DNA of 5,699 bases from an uncultured Chlorobiota bacterium. Lineage in GTDB: Bacteria > Bacteroidota > Kapaibacteriia > OLB7. The notes beneath the pieces are model-generated. The model saw only the letters and a program-made list of their open reading frames with translations. It was not told the origin of the DNA and did not search any database. The translations under genes and the position numbers were made by a program. The stretch spans positions 1 to 5,699 of the forward strand of contig CAMLOB010000293.1 of NCBI GenBank assembly GCA_946481475.1, read 5' to 3'. Numbering within the stretch: the stretch's first letter is position 1; each line of letters opens with the position of its first letter. This document shows positions 1-5,665 of this stretch, in pieces.

Positions 1-815
1 GCAAAGCCTTTGTTCCCCCATTCCTCTCCCCACGAGTTCTGGATCACAAACCCTTCGTGCGTATAGCCGATGATGGCCACCGCATGTCCGCCGTCGGCCC
101 GTCCGCGGCGTTTGATCACCGGCAGTTCCCACTTGTGGATGTTGCCGTGCCGGTCGGAGTAGGAATAGGGGAGAGCGTCCCCCGCTCCGGGATCGTCCCA
201 GCCGGAGTGGACCATCAGCGTGCAGTAGAGGATGCCGACTTCGTTCAGCGCGGCGTGCATGTCCCGGATCTGACGGTGCATCACCCGGTAGAAGGCTCCC
301 CCCGGAACCTGCGTGCTGATCTTCTCGATGTCGGGATTGAAGTACTTCAGTCCTTTCTGGTTCGGCTTCCAGAGATCTTCCGGACAGACGCCGTGGCGCA
401 CCCATCCCTTCATCCCTCCCCGGGCCGACGAACCTTCGTAGTTCTCCCCCGGCCACTCGTCGTAGCGTCGGGCCATCTCGTAGAGCATCCGGGGACTGAC
501 GAACCGGTCTTCCAGTCCTCGCTGGTGGAGGAGGAAGTTGACGACCGCTGCCAGGGCAAAGCCGGTGCAGGCCCCCTCCCGGCCCTGATCCAGAATTTTC
601 GGGACGGCGTGACAGTTGATCAACTGATCGGGAAGGGAGAGAAGCTGCGGCTGATAGAACCAGTCGCGAATATCGATCCGGTCCGGATAGGCGTCCAGCC
701 TGCGCTCCACCTTCTCGGCCGTTGACCTCGCCGGAGGGGAGGGACGCCGCTTCTTCGCTTCCGGCCGTGTGGTCTTGGGGATTTTCTTCGATGATCGTCG
801 TGGAGTTTTTGCCAT
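1..815 (-). CDS. Papain-like (C1A family) cysteine peptidase, 3' end cut by the window edge
   Basis: The visible part is 271 residues plus two bases, starting at ATG 815-813; the C-terminus lies beyond position 1. It hydrolyses peptide bonds through a Cys/His thiolate pair. Seen in the sequence: an oxyanion Gln and nucleophile Cys in DQGREGACTGFALA (Q77, C83), the His motif GGHAVAIIGY (H244) and the Asn motif IQNSWGEEWGNKGF (N260), in papain order and spacing. The usual CGSCW around the nucleophile is replaced by GACTG, so the papain disulfide partner before the Cys is missing, as in many bacterial members. Residues 1-30 are rich in Lys, Arg and Pro. There is no signal peptide and no recognisable inhibitory propeptide, so the product is probably made in the cytoplasm in active form. 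Its start is 65 bases after the hydrolase stop, so co-transcription is likely. No Shine-Dalgarno is seen. The family is secure; the substrate is unknown. Confidence 0.93.
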   Translation of the reverse strand, partial: MAKTPRRSSKKIPKTTRPEAKKRRPSPPARSTAEKVERRLDAYPDRIDIRDWFYQPQLLSLPDQLINCHAVPKILDQGREGACTGFALAAVVNFLLHQRGLEDRFVSPRMLYEMARRYDEWPGENYEGSSARGGMKGWVRHGVCPEDLWKPNQKGLKYFNPDIEKISTQVPGGAFYRVMHRQIRDMHAALNEVGILYCTLMVHSGWDDPGAGDALPYSYSDRHGNIHKWELPVIKRRGRADGGHAVAIIGYTHEGFVIQNSWGEEWGNKGF

Positions 816-880
816 GATATTCTGTTCGCTTGAATGATTGATCTGATTGAATCCGGGCTTCCCCAGCCGTATCGAATCTG

Positions 881-2542
881 CTACACCAGCCCCTTCAGAA
901 ATTCCTCGAAGACCATCTCGTTCTCCCAGTATTCCACGTGAGCTACCAGAGGAGTGATGGCGTTCGGGTCTTCCATGTTCTGCACCTTCCGTCTGTCGGA
1001 ATAGCCCTTTGCCGTCTCGCAGTCGTAGTAGTCCAGCGAACCGGCCACGATGTCCCGCTTCGAGTAGATGTTGACCCAACGGAAGTCCCGGTATCCGTAA
1101 TCCTGAATCAACGGCTGCTTGGTGGTGGCCAGCTTCTCGCGGATGCTGGTGGTGCCGGTGGCGAAGACGCTGAAGATGTAGGCGGTTTTGTCCAGAGGAG
1201 AGCCGAAGGTGACCAGAACTTTTGTCCGTTCCATCACCCGATCCCGATTGTCGTTCAGCCGGTCCTTGTTGATCACGGCGTTCAGCGCGTCGTAGACAAC
1301 CACCGAGCCGAGGGAGTGCCCCATCAGTCCGACCCGGTCGTAGTACGGAGTTGTGCCGTCGGTGGCGGTGTAGACCGTGTCGAGCACGTCGAACGCCGCC
1401 CCCTTGATCTTCTTCCGTATCTCCGAGAACCGGTCGAGCTTGTAGGAGGAGACGTAGGCCGCTACATCGCCGGGATACTGGACCAGAAGATTCCGGACGA
1501 GATAGGTGACCAGGTAGAGGAATCCCCAGACGATGATCCACGTCACCTTGCTTCCGAGAAACGGCCACCAGGTGAAGGGGGGAGATCCCATGACCCTTGC
1601 GATGTAATCGGTGCCGACGTATCCGTGAACGGTGAAGTAGACGAAGGCGAACGATGAGACGATGACGACGGTGCAACAGACCCAGAAGCCGATCCAGAGG
1701 AGGGCGGAGAAGGTTTTACGCAGACCTCCGGGACCATCCTTCCGGGGGGAGTCGCTGAACTTCCGGACGAGCACGAGAAGGAGTCCGTAGAGCAGCAGCA
1801 CGCCGGAGAGGAGTGCCGCGATAAACGTCAGGACCGTCAGCAGATCATCCCCCGGCCAGGCGTCCGGTTTGTCTCCGAGGATGCGGGCGGCGACGATCAC
1901 GCCGGTTAGGGCGTTGAGCAGGATCAGGGAGAGGAGAATCAATCCGGTGAGAAAGAAGTAGACCGAAGTCAGTTTGTTCTTCTTCATCGGTGCTTCCTGC
2001 TCGAACATCCATCGCTTCAGCGGTTTGAAGGAGTTGCGGATTCCTCCCATGAAACCCTGCCACAGGAACGACATGACGTCCTTCAACTTCACCTCTCCTT
2101 CGGTAAAGGGCGCCCAGTAGGCTTCGTAGACGTGAACCTCCACTTTCTCCGGATCGGAGTTCCCGTCCGGCTTCACCATCAGATCGAACTCGGCCCGCTC
2201 CTGCGTCTGCGTCCCGATCCTGACCGTTCGCGTCCGGACGTTCCGGTCGACCGAGGCGACGCCGGGAACCTTGTCGGCTACCCGCTGCAACCCCCGCACG
2301 GCGACGTCGATGGTTTCAAACGGTACCTGCTGCCCCATCCCGTGGGCGATAAAGACGGCATAGCGTTTCGGACCGGGAGGAGCCTCGGCCTCCTCTTCGA
2401 GTCCCATCGACTTGAAGAGGACCGCCGCTTCGCGAAGGCTTTGATCGACAGGTTGATCGGACGACCGGATGGATTCCGGATTCATTACGCCCTGTTGTTG
2501 CTGCTCTTCAATGTCGGCGGTTTGTCTGATCGTTTCGGACAT
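881..2542 (-). CDS. Membrane-anchored alpha/beta-hydrolase (lipase/esterase-like) with four transmembrane helices
   Basis: The 553-residue protein starts at ATG 2542 and stops at TAG 883-881. Seen: an oxyanion-type HGMGQQ (67-72) after a short beta strand, a VYEAYWAPFTEGE segment (138-150), and four hydrophobic helices at about 192-218, 234-259, 278-304 and 330-352. These are followed by the nucleophile elbow VGLMGHSLGS (S410), a VLVTFGSPLD strand (443-451), the probable acid D497 in YSKRDIVAG, and the probable base H535 in PLVAHVEYW. The triad order Ser-Asp-His and the motifs fit a serine alpha/beta-hydrolase acting on an ester, perhaps a membrane lipid; the substrate is inferred only from membrane location. 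The helices lie between the oxyanion loop and the nucleophile. Their even number lets both halves of the active site sit on one side of the membrane, probably the cytoplasm because there is no signal peptide. The N-terminus is acidic and Gln-rich (EEQQQQ). The only start hint is a weak purine run, AGAAAG, six bases before ATG. Confidence 0.9.
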   Translation of the reverse strand: MSETIRQTADIEEQQQQGVMNPESIRSSDQPVDQSLREAAVLFKSMGLEEEAEAPPGPKRYAVFIAHGMGQQVPFETIDVAVRGLQRVADKVPGVASVDRNVRTRTVRIGTQTQERAEFDLMVKPDGNSDPEKVEVHVYEAYWAPFTEGEVKLKDVMSFLWQGFMGGIRNSFKPLKRWMFEQEAPMKKNKLTSVYFFLTGLILLSLILLNALTGVIVAARILGDKPDAWPGDDLLTVLTFIAALLSGVLLLYGLLLVLVRKFSDSPRKDGPGGLRKTFSALLWIGFWVCCTVVIVSSFAFVYFTVHGYVGTDYIARVMGSPPFTWWPFLGSKVTWIIVWGFLYLVTYLVRNLLVQYPGDVAAYVSSYKLDRFSEIRKKIKGAAFDVLDTVYTATDGTTPYYDRVGLMGHSLGSVVVYDALNAVINKDRLNDNRDRVMERTKVLVTFGSPLDKTAYIFSVFATGTTSIREKLATTKQPLIQDYGYRDFRWVNIYSKRDIVAGSLDYYDCETAKGYSDRRKVQNMEDPNAITPLVAHVEYWENEMVFEEFLKGLV

Positions 2543-2628
2543 TGTTCTTTCTGATGTCGGTGTGGCGTTGTGTTGTTTCCCGATGCGAATCTATCGGATC
2601 GATGCGGGGGGGAGCTACTACATGTTTA

Positions 2629-2717
2629 CTACGTGGTATCCGAATGGGCGCACGGTGTTTCGCCCATTCGGCACGCCAATTGACATTCGCCAATCGCAAA
2701 TCGTCATTCGAAATTCC
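2629..2717. repeat. Composite intergenic repeat, copy 1 (hairpin plus CGCCAAT-type tail)
   Basis: This copy reads CTACGTGGTATCCG, a hairpin arm, loop and arm, then ACGCCAATTGACATTCGCC, AATCGCAAATCG and AATTCC. It aligns through its whole length with copy 2 at 2795-2902, sharing in order CTACrTGG, TCCGnATGGGCGCA, CGCCC, ACGCCrATT, CATTCGCCAATCGC and AATTCC. The differences are small indels and expansion of the tail in copy 2. This indicates one repeat family present twice within 300 bases, not two unrelated structures. Mobility or a role in RNA structure is not shown. Confidence 0.7.
2640..2671. repeat. Perfect 11-bp inverted repeat (hairpin)
   Basis: The left arm CCGAATGGGCG (2640-2650) and right arm CGCCCATTCGG (2661-2671) are exact reverse complements around a 10-base loop. 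The stem is stable, but no T run follows on either strand, so it is not a standard intrinsic terminator. It forms the core of composite repeat copy 1. It lies about 100 bases upstream of the hydrolase start, so it could also be a binding site or part of the M15 transcript's 3' end. Confidence 0.85.
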
Positions 2718-2756
2718 ACCGTCCGATTTCCTTTATTCGGGATATGGTTGCTGCCT

Positions 2757-2816
2757 GGGTCCGATGGGCGCGCTACATGGGTTTGATGGGCGTGCTACAT
2801 GGGTCCGATGGGCGCA
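2757..2816. repeat. 22-bp tandem repeat, about 2.7 copies
   Basis: Unit 1 (2757-2778) and unit 2 (2779-2800) share GGGTyyGATGGGCGyGCTACAT and differ at three positions, all C/T changes. A third partial unit (2801-2816) reads GGGTCCGATGGGCGCA and runs straight into the hairpin of composite repeat copy 2. The unit is therefore a local multiplication of the sequence leading into that hairpin. Confidence 0.85.
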
Positions 2817-2829
2817 AGGTTTTGCGCCC
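2810..2829. repeat. 8-bp inverted repeat with 4-base loop (hairpin)
   Basis: GGGCGCAA (2810-2817) pairs exactly with TTGCGCCC (2822-2829) across a GGTT loop. No T run follows on the minus strand, so termination of the M15 transcript would have to be of a non-standard kind, or the hairpin may only stabilise the RNA 3' end. It corresponds in position to the longer hairpin of composite copy 1. Confidence 0.8.
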
Positions 2830-2850
2830 CTACGATACGCCGATTATCAT

Positions 2851-2896
2851 TCGCCAATCGCCAATCGCCAATCGCCAATCGCCAATCGCCAATCGC
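2851..2896. repeat. Heptanucleotide tandem array, six exact TCGCCAA units plus a partial one
   Basis: Units start at 2851, 2858, 2865, 2872, 2879 and 2886 without any mismatch, followed by TCGC. On the M15 coding strand it reads TTGGCGA repeated, starting 14 bases after the stop codon. Because it is non-coding, copy-number change would not alter a reading frame. Short heptamer arrays of this general kind (STRR sequences) are known from cyanobacterial intergenic DNA; any relation is by analogy only. Confidence 0.95.
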
Positions 2897-2910
2897 AATT
2901 CCCCTCCCCG

Positions 2911-3699
2911 TTATTCCCGAATCTCCGCCACCTCGAAATGCATTCCGTCCTGTCTCGTGAAATGTCCTCCCCAGTAGAAACCGTGCTCGTGGGCGATCGG
3001 AACCAGTTCGCGGACCGAACCCTTCTCGCCGACAAGGGCGGGACGGACGCCGAGACCGTTCCAGGGGACGTTGATGTCGAATGCGGTGCCGAAGGCGTGG
3101 TTGCTCAGACTCTTCCCGCCGCGGACCAGACGGGGGACGTAGGATCCGGCCCAGGTCAGAGTGCGGTCGATCAGTCCGGCATCTTCCCAGGCTTTGAAGA
3201 GGGAGGCCACCTGTCCGGCGGCGTGTCTGTGGAAGAAGATATCCCGGCTTCGCGGCGCATATTTCACGCCGGCCAGTTGCGGGATGTTCACCTTCACGAT
3301 GTTCTCCCGCTCCCAGTTCCCGTGAATGACGATGTTCTCCCGGTTCCCCGGAATCGGACGGTGGGTATAGCTGTATCTGCCGAACAGTCGTTGTCGTTCC
3401 GCCGTCGAGGTAAGAGGTCTGAAGTCGGGTTTCGGCGGCCAGAGAGGAGACTGTCTGTTGTTCGGATCGCCGTCGGGATCCACAAGCTGGAAACCGAGAA
3501 GCATTGCCCGGGCGAATGTCCGGTTGCCGACGATGCCGTCGGCCGTCAGGTTGTACTTCGCCTGAAATTCCTTTGTCGCCGTCACGGTCTTCTCTCCGAA
3601 GATGCCGTCGGCAACGCCGGGCTGGAATCCCTGACCGATAAGGAAATACTGCCAGTCCTTTACGTTACTCCCGCGGGAGCCTTTCCTGAGAGCCTTCAT
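2911..3699 (-). CDS. Peptidoglycan-binding domain plus M15-type (VanY/endolysin-like) zinc peptidase
   Basis: The protein is 262 residues from ATG 3699 to TAA 2913-2911. Residues 4-70 form a PG_binding_1 domain (LRKGSRGSNVKDWQYFL, then ADGIFGEKTV, ATKEFQAKYNL and ADGIVGNRTF). Residues about 140-258 form a D-Ala-D-Ala carboxypeptidase/L-Ala-D-Glu endopeptidase core: GSYVPRLVRG, the zinc motif SNHAFGTAFDIN (H201, D208) and DGMHFEV (D251 as probable general base, H254 as third ligand). It should cut peptidoglycan stem peptides. The frame stays open further upstream, but the only earlier start is TTG 3798, which would add 33 residues unlike a signal peptide. ATG 3699 begins directly at the binding domain and is preferred. 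Neither start gives a signal peptide, so export must use another route, such as lysis, a holin or a dedicated secretion system. No Shine-Dalgarno is seen. The most similar architectures known to me include phage-type lysins. Confidence 0.9.
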   Translation of the reverse strand: MKALRKGSRGSNVKDWQYFLIGQGFQPGVADGIFGEKTVTATKEFQAKYNLTADGIVGNRTFARAMLLGFQLVDPDGDPNNRQSPLWPPKPDFRPLTSTAERQRLFGRYSYTHRPIPGNRENIVIHGNWERENIVKVNIPQLAGVKYAPRSRDIFFHRHAAGQVASLFKAWEDAGLIDRTLTWAGSYVPRLVRGGKSLSNHAFGTAFDINVPWNGLGVRPALVGEKGSVRELVPIAHEHGFYWGGHFTRQDGMHFEVAEIRE

Positions 3700-3964
3700 A
3701 AGTGCAATGGATAAATGAGTTGTGATGGTTGTCGTGCCGAAACGGAAACCGTCCGAGAACTGTCCGTCGCGGTATGGGAACGCAGGCGGAGTCGACAAGC
3801 GATAACGGGTCGTTGAACTGTGCGAAGCCGGATATGGGAGCTCCGGGTCGGTACCACACGTTGTCGATAACCGCAGGTTTGCAGAAAGAACGCTGCGGGA
3901 GAGACCGGTTTGTGAAGCGGATTACGAAGGGAAATGCTTCATCGGGTGGAATCGCCACCGTGAG

Positions 3965-3996
3965 CAAAAATAGGGATGGGACAGATGAAATGTCAA
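3965..3996 (-). promoter_or_regulatory. Predicted promoter for the M15 gene (TTGACA, 18 bases, TATTTTTG)
   Basis: On the minus strand TTGACA (3996-3991) is followed after 18 bases by TATTTTTG (3972-3965). The first box also fits the sigma-70 -35 consensus exactly. The second is an exact match to the Bacteroidota TAnnTTTG box. Transcription would start near 3958-3960, giving a leader of about 260 bases before ATG 3699. The long leader is the main reason for caution. Confidence 0.5.
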
Positions 3997-4104
3997 GATG
4001 TAATGGGAAAATGGCGGGATCGGGGGAGAGGGAAAACTCACCGGATTCAGGGAGGGAGGGGAACGGCGTAACAGGCAGGTGCGGAGAGAGGTCTTTGGAT
4101 GTAC

Positions 4105-4137
4105 CCGTTCACGGTCACCATCTTTTCTCTATTGCCT
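4105..4137 (+). repeat. Duplicated leader before the first barrel gene
   Basis: The 33 bases before ATG 4138 (CCGTTCACGGTCACC, then a pyrimidine-rich run to the start) match the 32 bases before the second paralogue (4905-4936) at most positions. The length difference shifts the frame, so similarity here is at DNA level and not protein level. That argues against an upstream start at ATG 4099. The leader has no Shine-Dalgarno; it may carry translation or transcription signals. Confidence 0.75.
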
Positions 4138-4869
4138 ATGTGTGCAGGAACATTGGCCGACTTTCTCCGCATATCCGTGCTGCTCGCTCTTGTCTTCCTT
4201 CTTGCCGCAAACAAGGTTCACGGACAACCTGACGGGCCCGACGTTGCCGATTTTGCTTTTCCCCGAACCGACTGGTCCATCGGACTCTCCATCTCGGTTC
4301 TCTACAACCATCACAGCGGAGGGAGTCGCCCTCCGGATACTTCCTGCTCGCTGGACTTTACCGGAGGAGCGCCGGGCTACGGGTTCGGATTGAGCGCCGA
4401 GTTCCTGCCGAATGTCAACGGTCGGTGGGGCATGATCCCCGGTCTGCTCTACGAACATCGTCCCGGCAAGGCGAGGGGGAAACTCGTGGGGGAATCGCAG
4501 TCGCATGACGTGTCGGTGGTCTACGATCTGTTGACTTTCGGAATCCTGTATAAATACGACTATCTGGCGACCAGAGATTTGCGTATCGGTGTTGCTGCCG
4601 GGCCCTCTTTCCAGTATGCCCTCCGAAAAGAAATAGAAAGTGATGTGGAGGATGTCTCTCTCTTCTGTTCCGAGGAGGTTCAGTCCAACGTTCGGTTTTC
4701 GGCGAAGATGGGGGTGCAGGGCGAATTTCCGCTGTTTGACAACCGGTGGCTGCTGGTGACGGGGTTATGGTATGATTATGGTTTCCCGTTCCCGCGGACA
4801 TACCGGGGGGACATTGACTGGCGCGTCAATTCGCTGATGCTGCAGGTCGATTTCAGGAAGTGGATGTGA
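4138..4869 (+). CDS. Small outer-membrane beta-barrel-like protein, first of two tandem paralogues
   Basis: This 243-residue protein has a signal peptide: Arg at 11, hydrophobic core ISVLLALVFLLA (12-23) and probable cleavage after NKVHG, before Q30. The mature part alternates polar and hydrophobic residues in about eight strands: near 46-58, 80-91, 97-108, 134-143, 149-162, 187-199, 204-215 and 231-241. Each is rich in Gly and aromatics (GYGFGLSAEF, GPSFQYAL, TGLWYDYGF). This fits an eight-stranded outer-membrane barrel of the OmpX/OmpA-like or Bacteroidota OMP_b-brl type. The specific function (structural, adhesion or ligand) is unknown. C70 in DTSCSL and C177 are conserved in the paralogue and could form a disulfide outside the barrel. 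ATG 4099 would add 13 residues, but the start at 4138 aligns with the paralogue (MC...LxD) and gives a proper signal peptide. The next gene follows after 67 bases on the same strand. Confidence 0.8.
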   Translation: MCAGTLADFLRISVLLALVFLLAANKVHGQPDGPDVADFAFPRTDWSIGLSISVLYNHHSGGSRPPDTSCSLDFTGGAPGYGFGLSAEFLPNVNGRWGMIPGLLYEHRPGKARGKLVGESQSHDVSVVYDLLTFGILYKYDYLATRDLRIGVAAGPSFQYALRKEIESDVEDVSLFCSEEVQSNVRFSAKMGVQGEFPLFDNRWLLVTGLWYDYGFPFPRTYRGDIDWRVNSLMLQVDFRKWM

Positions 4870-4904
4870 GGGGGCCGCCTCGCAGTCGAAGAAGTGTCGG
4901 AGAA

Positions 4905-4936
4905 CCGTTCACGATCACCATTCTTTCTCTTCGCTT
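4905..4936 (+). repeat. Duplicated leader before the second barrel gene
   Basis: These 32 bases (CCGTTCACGATCACCATTC and a pyrimidine-rich run) are the counterpart of 4105-4137 and end directly at ATG 4937. They lie within the 67-base gap between the paralogues. No terminator is visible in that gap, so the two genes may share a transcript while each keeps the same leader. Confidence 0.75.
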
Positions 4937-5665
4937 ATGTGCACAAGGAAATTGCCCGACCTCATCCGGCTTTTCTCTTTATCCGGACTCATCATTCTTC
5001 TTGTAGGAATCGAGGGATACGGGCAGCATGATATTCCCCCTGATTTCGGTGGTTGCGGCTCCCGGAGAAAGTGGGTGGTCGGTCCCTCCGTCACCCTGCT
5101 GCAAAACTATCACAGCGGCCGGAGCCTCCGTTCAAATACTTCCTGTTCTCTGGGAGCGACCGGGGGACATCCGGGCTACGGATTCGGATTGAGTGCCGAA
5201 TATAGACCGACTGCTGTCGGCGACTGGAGCATTGTTCCCCGCGTCGCATACGAACGTCGTCCCGGCGAAGGGAGAGGGATGCTGGGGGAGGAGCCGTATA
5301 CCGCTTCAATCATCTGTGATCTGCTGGGCTTTGAGGTCTGCTACAAGTACGAAGTGCTGCTTCTCGGGGATCTGCGTCTGGGAGCCTTTGCCGGTCCGGC
5401 TTTTCAGTACGTGCTGCAGGGAGAGGTGGAGAGCGATCTGGAAGAGACAGCTCCTTCCTGTTTCGAGAACTTCTTTTCGGATATCAATCCGACCCGCTTC
5501 TCGGCAAAGGCCGGAGTGCAGGGGGAGATCGGCCTGTTCGACAACGAGTGGGCACTGATCGCGGGATTGTCGTTCGACTACGGCATGACGCCCCTCTTCT
5601 CAAGAATCAGCGACTGGCGGGTTCATTCGTTGAGCTTTCAGATAGATGTACGACGGGCGTTGTGA
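4937..5665 (+). CDS. Small outer-membrane beta-barrel-like protein, second tandem paralogue
   Basis: The 242-residue protein starts at ATG 4937 and stops at TGA 5663-5665. The signal peptide has n-region RK and R at 4-11, a hydrophobic stretch LSGLIILLVGI (15-25) and probable cleavage after EGYG, before Q30. It aligns end to end with the upstream protein at about 45% identity (counted by eye). The strongest blocks are NTSCSL, PGYGFGLSAE (79-88), YKYE, DLRLG, AGPAFQY, ESDLEE, RFSAKAGVQGE (187-197), LFDNEW, DYG and DWRVHSL. The pattern again predicts about eight outer-membrane strands. C70 and C175 match the conserved pair; C40, C127 and C135 are extra. Divergence is greatest in the predicted loops and just after the signal peptide. 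The cellular role is unknown; the paralogue pair suggests duplication and diversification of a surface protein. Confidence 0.8.
   Translation: MCTRKLPDLIRLFSLSGLIILLVGIEGYGQHDIPPDFGGCGSRRKWVVGPSVTLLQNYHSGRSLRSNTSCSLGATGGHPGYGFGLSAEYRPTAVGDWSIVPRVAYERRPGEGRGMLGEEPYTASIICDLLGFEVCYKYEVLLLGDLRLGAFAGPAFQYVLQGEVESDLEETAPSCFENFFSDINPTRFSAKAGVQGEIGLFDNEWALIAGLSFDYGMTPLFSRISDWRVHSLSFQIDVRRAL

Larger units (their letters stand above)
2795..2902. repeat. Composite intergenic repeat, copy 2 (hairpin plus expanded heptamer tail)
   Basis: This copy begins CTACATGGGTCCGATGGGCG, forms a hairpin, then continues TACGATACGCCGATTATC, the heptamer array and AATTCC. It matches copy 1 (2629-2717) block by block. 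The tail, which has roughly one heptamer-like unit in copy 1, is expanded here to six exact heptamers. It ends eight bases beyond the stop codon of the M15 gene (stop at 2911-2913 on the minus strand). Confidence 0.7.
2543..2910. other. Repeat-rich intergenic region between the M15 gene and the hydrolase gene
   Basis: This 368-base spacer has no credible gene; open frames here are antisense continuations of neighbours or translations of short repeats. It holds two related composite elements, two hairpins, a 22-bp tandem repeat and a heptamer array (listed separately). The part nearest the hydrolase (2543-2628) should contain its promoter. The best candidate I see is TAGATTCG on the minus strand (2593-2586), one mismatch from the Bacteroidota TAnnTTTG box, with no clear upstream TTG. 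A run of seven C on the minus strand (2612-2606) lies just upstream of it. No intrinsic terminator with a T tract is visible after the M15 gene. Confidence 0.7.
3700..4137. other. Divergent intergenic region between the M15 gene and the first barrel gene
   Basis: These 438 bases separate leftward and rightward gene groups and should contain both sets of promoters. A good leftward promoter-like sequence is listed separately (3965-3996). I find no clear rightward TTG/TAnnTTTG pair for the barrel genes. On the minus strand a frame stays open from about 4108 to 3665 and overlaps the M15 start. It has no ATG (only TTG at 3967, inside the promoter box) and no recognisable protein, so I do not call it a gene. 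A purine-rich, G-heavy plus-strand stretch (about 4018-4060) has no evident function. Confidence 0.6.

Noticed and set aside
57..725. Long plus-strand open frame opposite the C1 peptidase
   Set aside because: It is antisense to a gene with a full Gln/Cys/His/Asn motif set; its translation is low-complexity Val/Arg/Pro with no domain.
938..1657. Plus-strand open frame opposite the alpha/beta-hydrolase
   Set aside because: It is the complement of confirmed coding sequence and lacks recognisable motifs.
2640..2829. Hairpins read as intrinsic terminators
   Set aside because: Neither stem is followed by a T run on the minus strand, and both belong to a repeated element.
2757..2896. CRISPR-like array
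   Set aside because: The units are directly abutting tandem copies of 22 and 7 bases with no unique spacers, and there are no cas genes nearby.
2847..3035. Short minus-strand frame with a repeated DWRLAIG peptide
   Set aside because: The peptide repeat is only the heptamer array read in one frame, and the rest overlaps the M15 gene out of frame.
2542..3714. 390-codon plus-strand open frame across the repeat region and the M15 gene
   Set aside because: It translates the tandem repeats and then runs antisense through the M15 zinc motifs; it is a by-product of GC-rich coding on the other strand.
3945..3959. Small GGTGG/CCACC inverted repeat near the predicted transcription start
   Set aside because: A five-base stem is too short to separate from chance.
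3665..3967. Possible 100-residue minus-strand gene upstream of M15
   Set aside because: Its only start is TTG inside the predicted -10 box, it overlaps the M15 start by 35 bases, and the protein is not recognisable. Kept only as a finding about the leader.
3729..4232. Plus-strand open frame entering the first barrel gene
   Set aside because: It overlaps the signal peptide region of the barrel gene in another frame, and its composition is unlike the confirmed genes.
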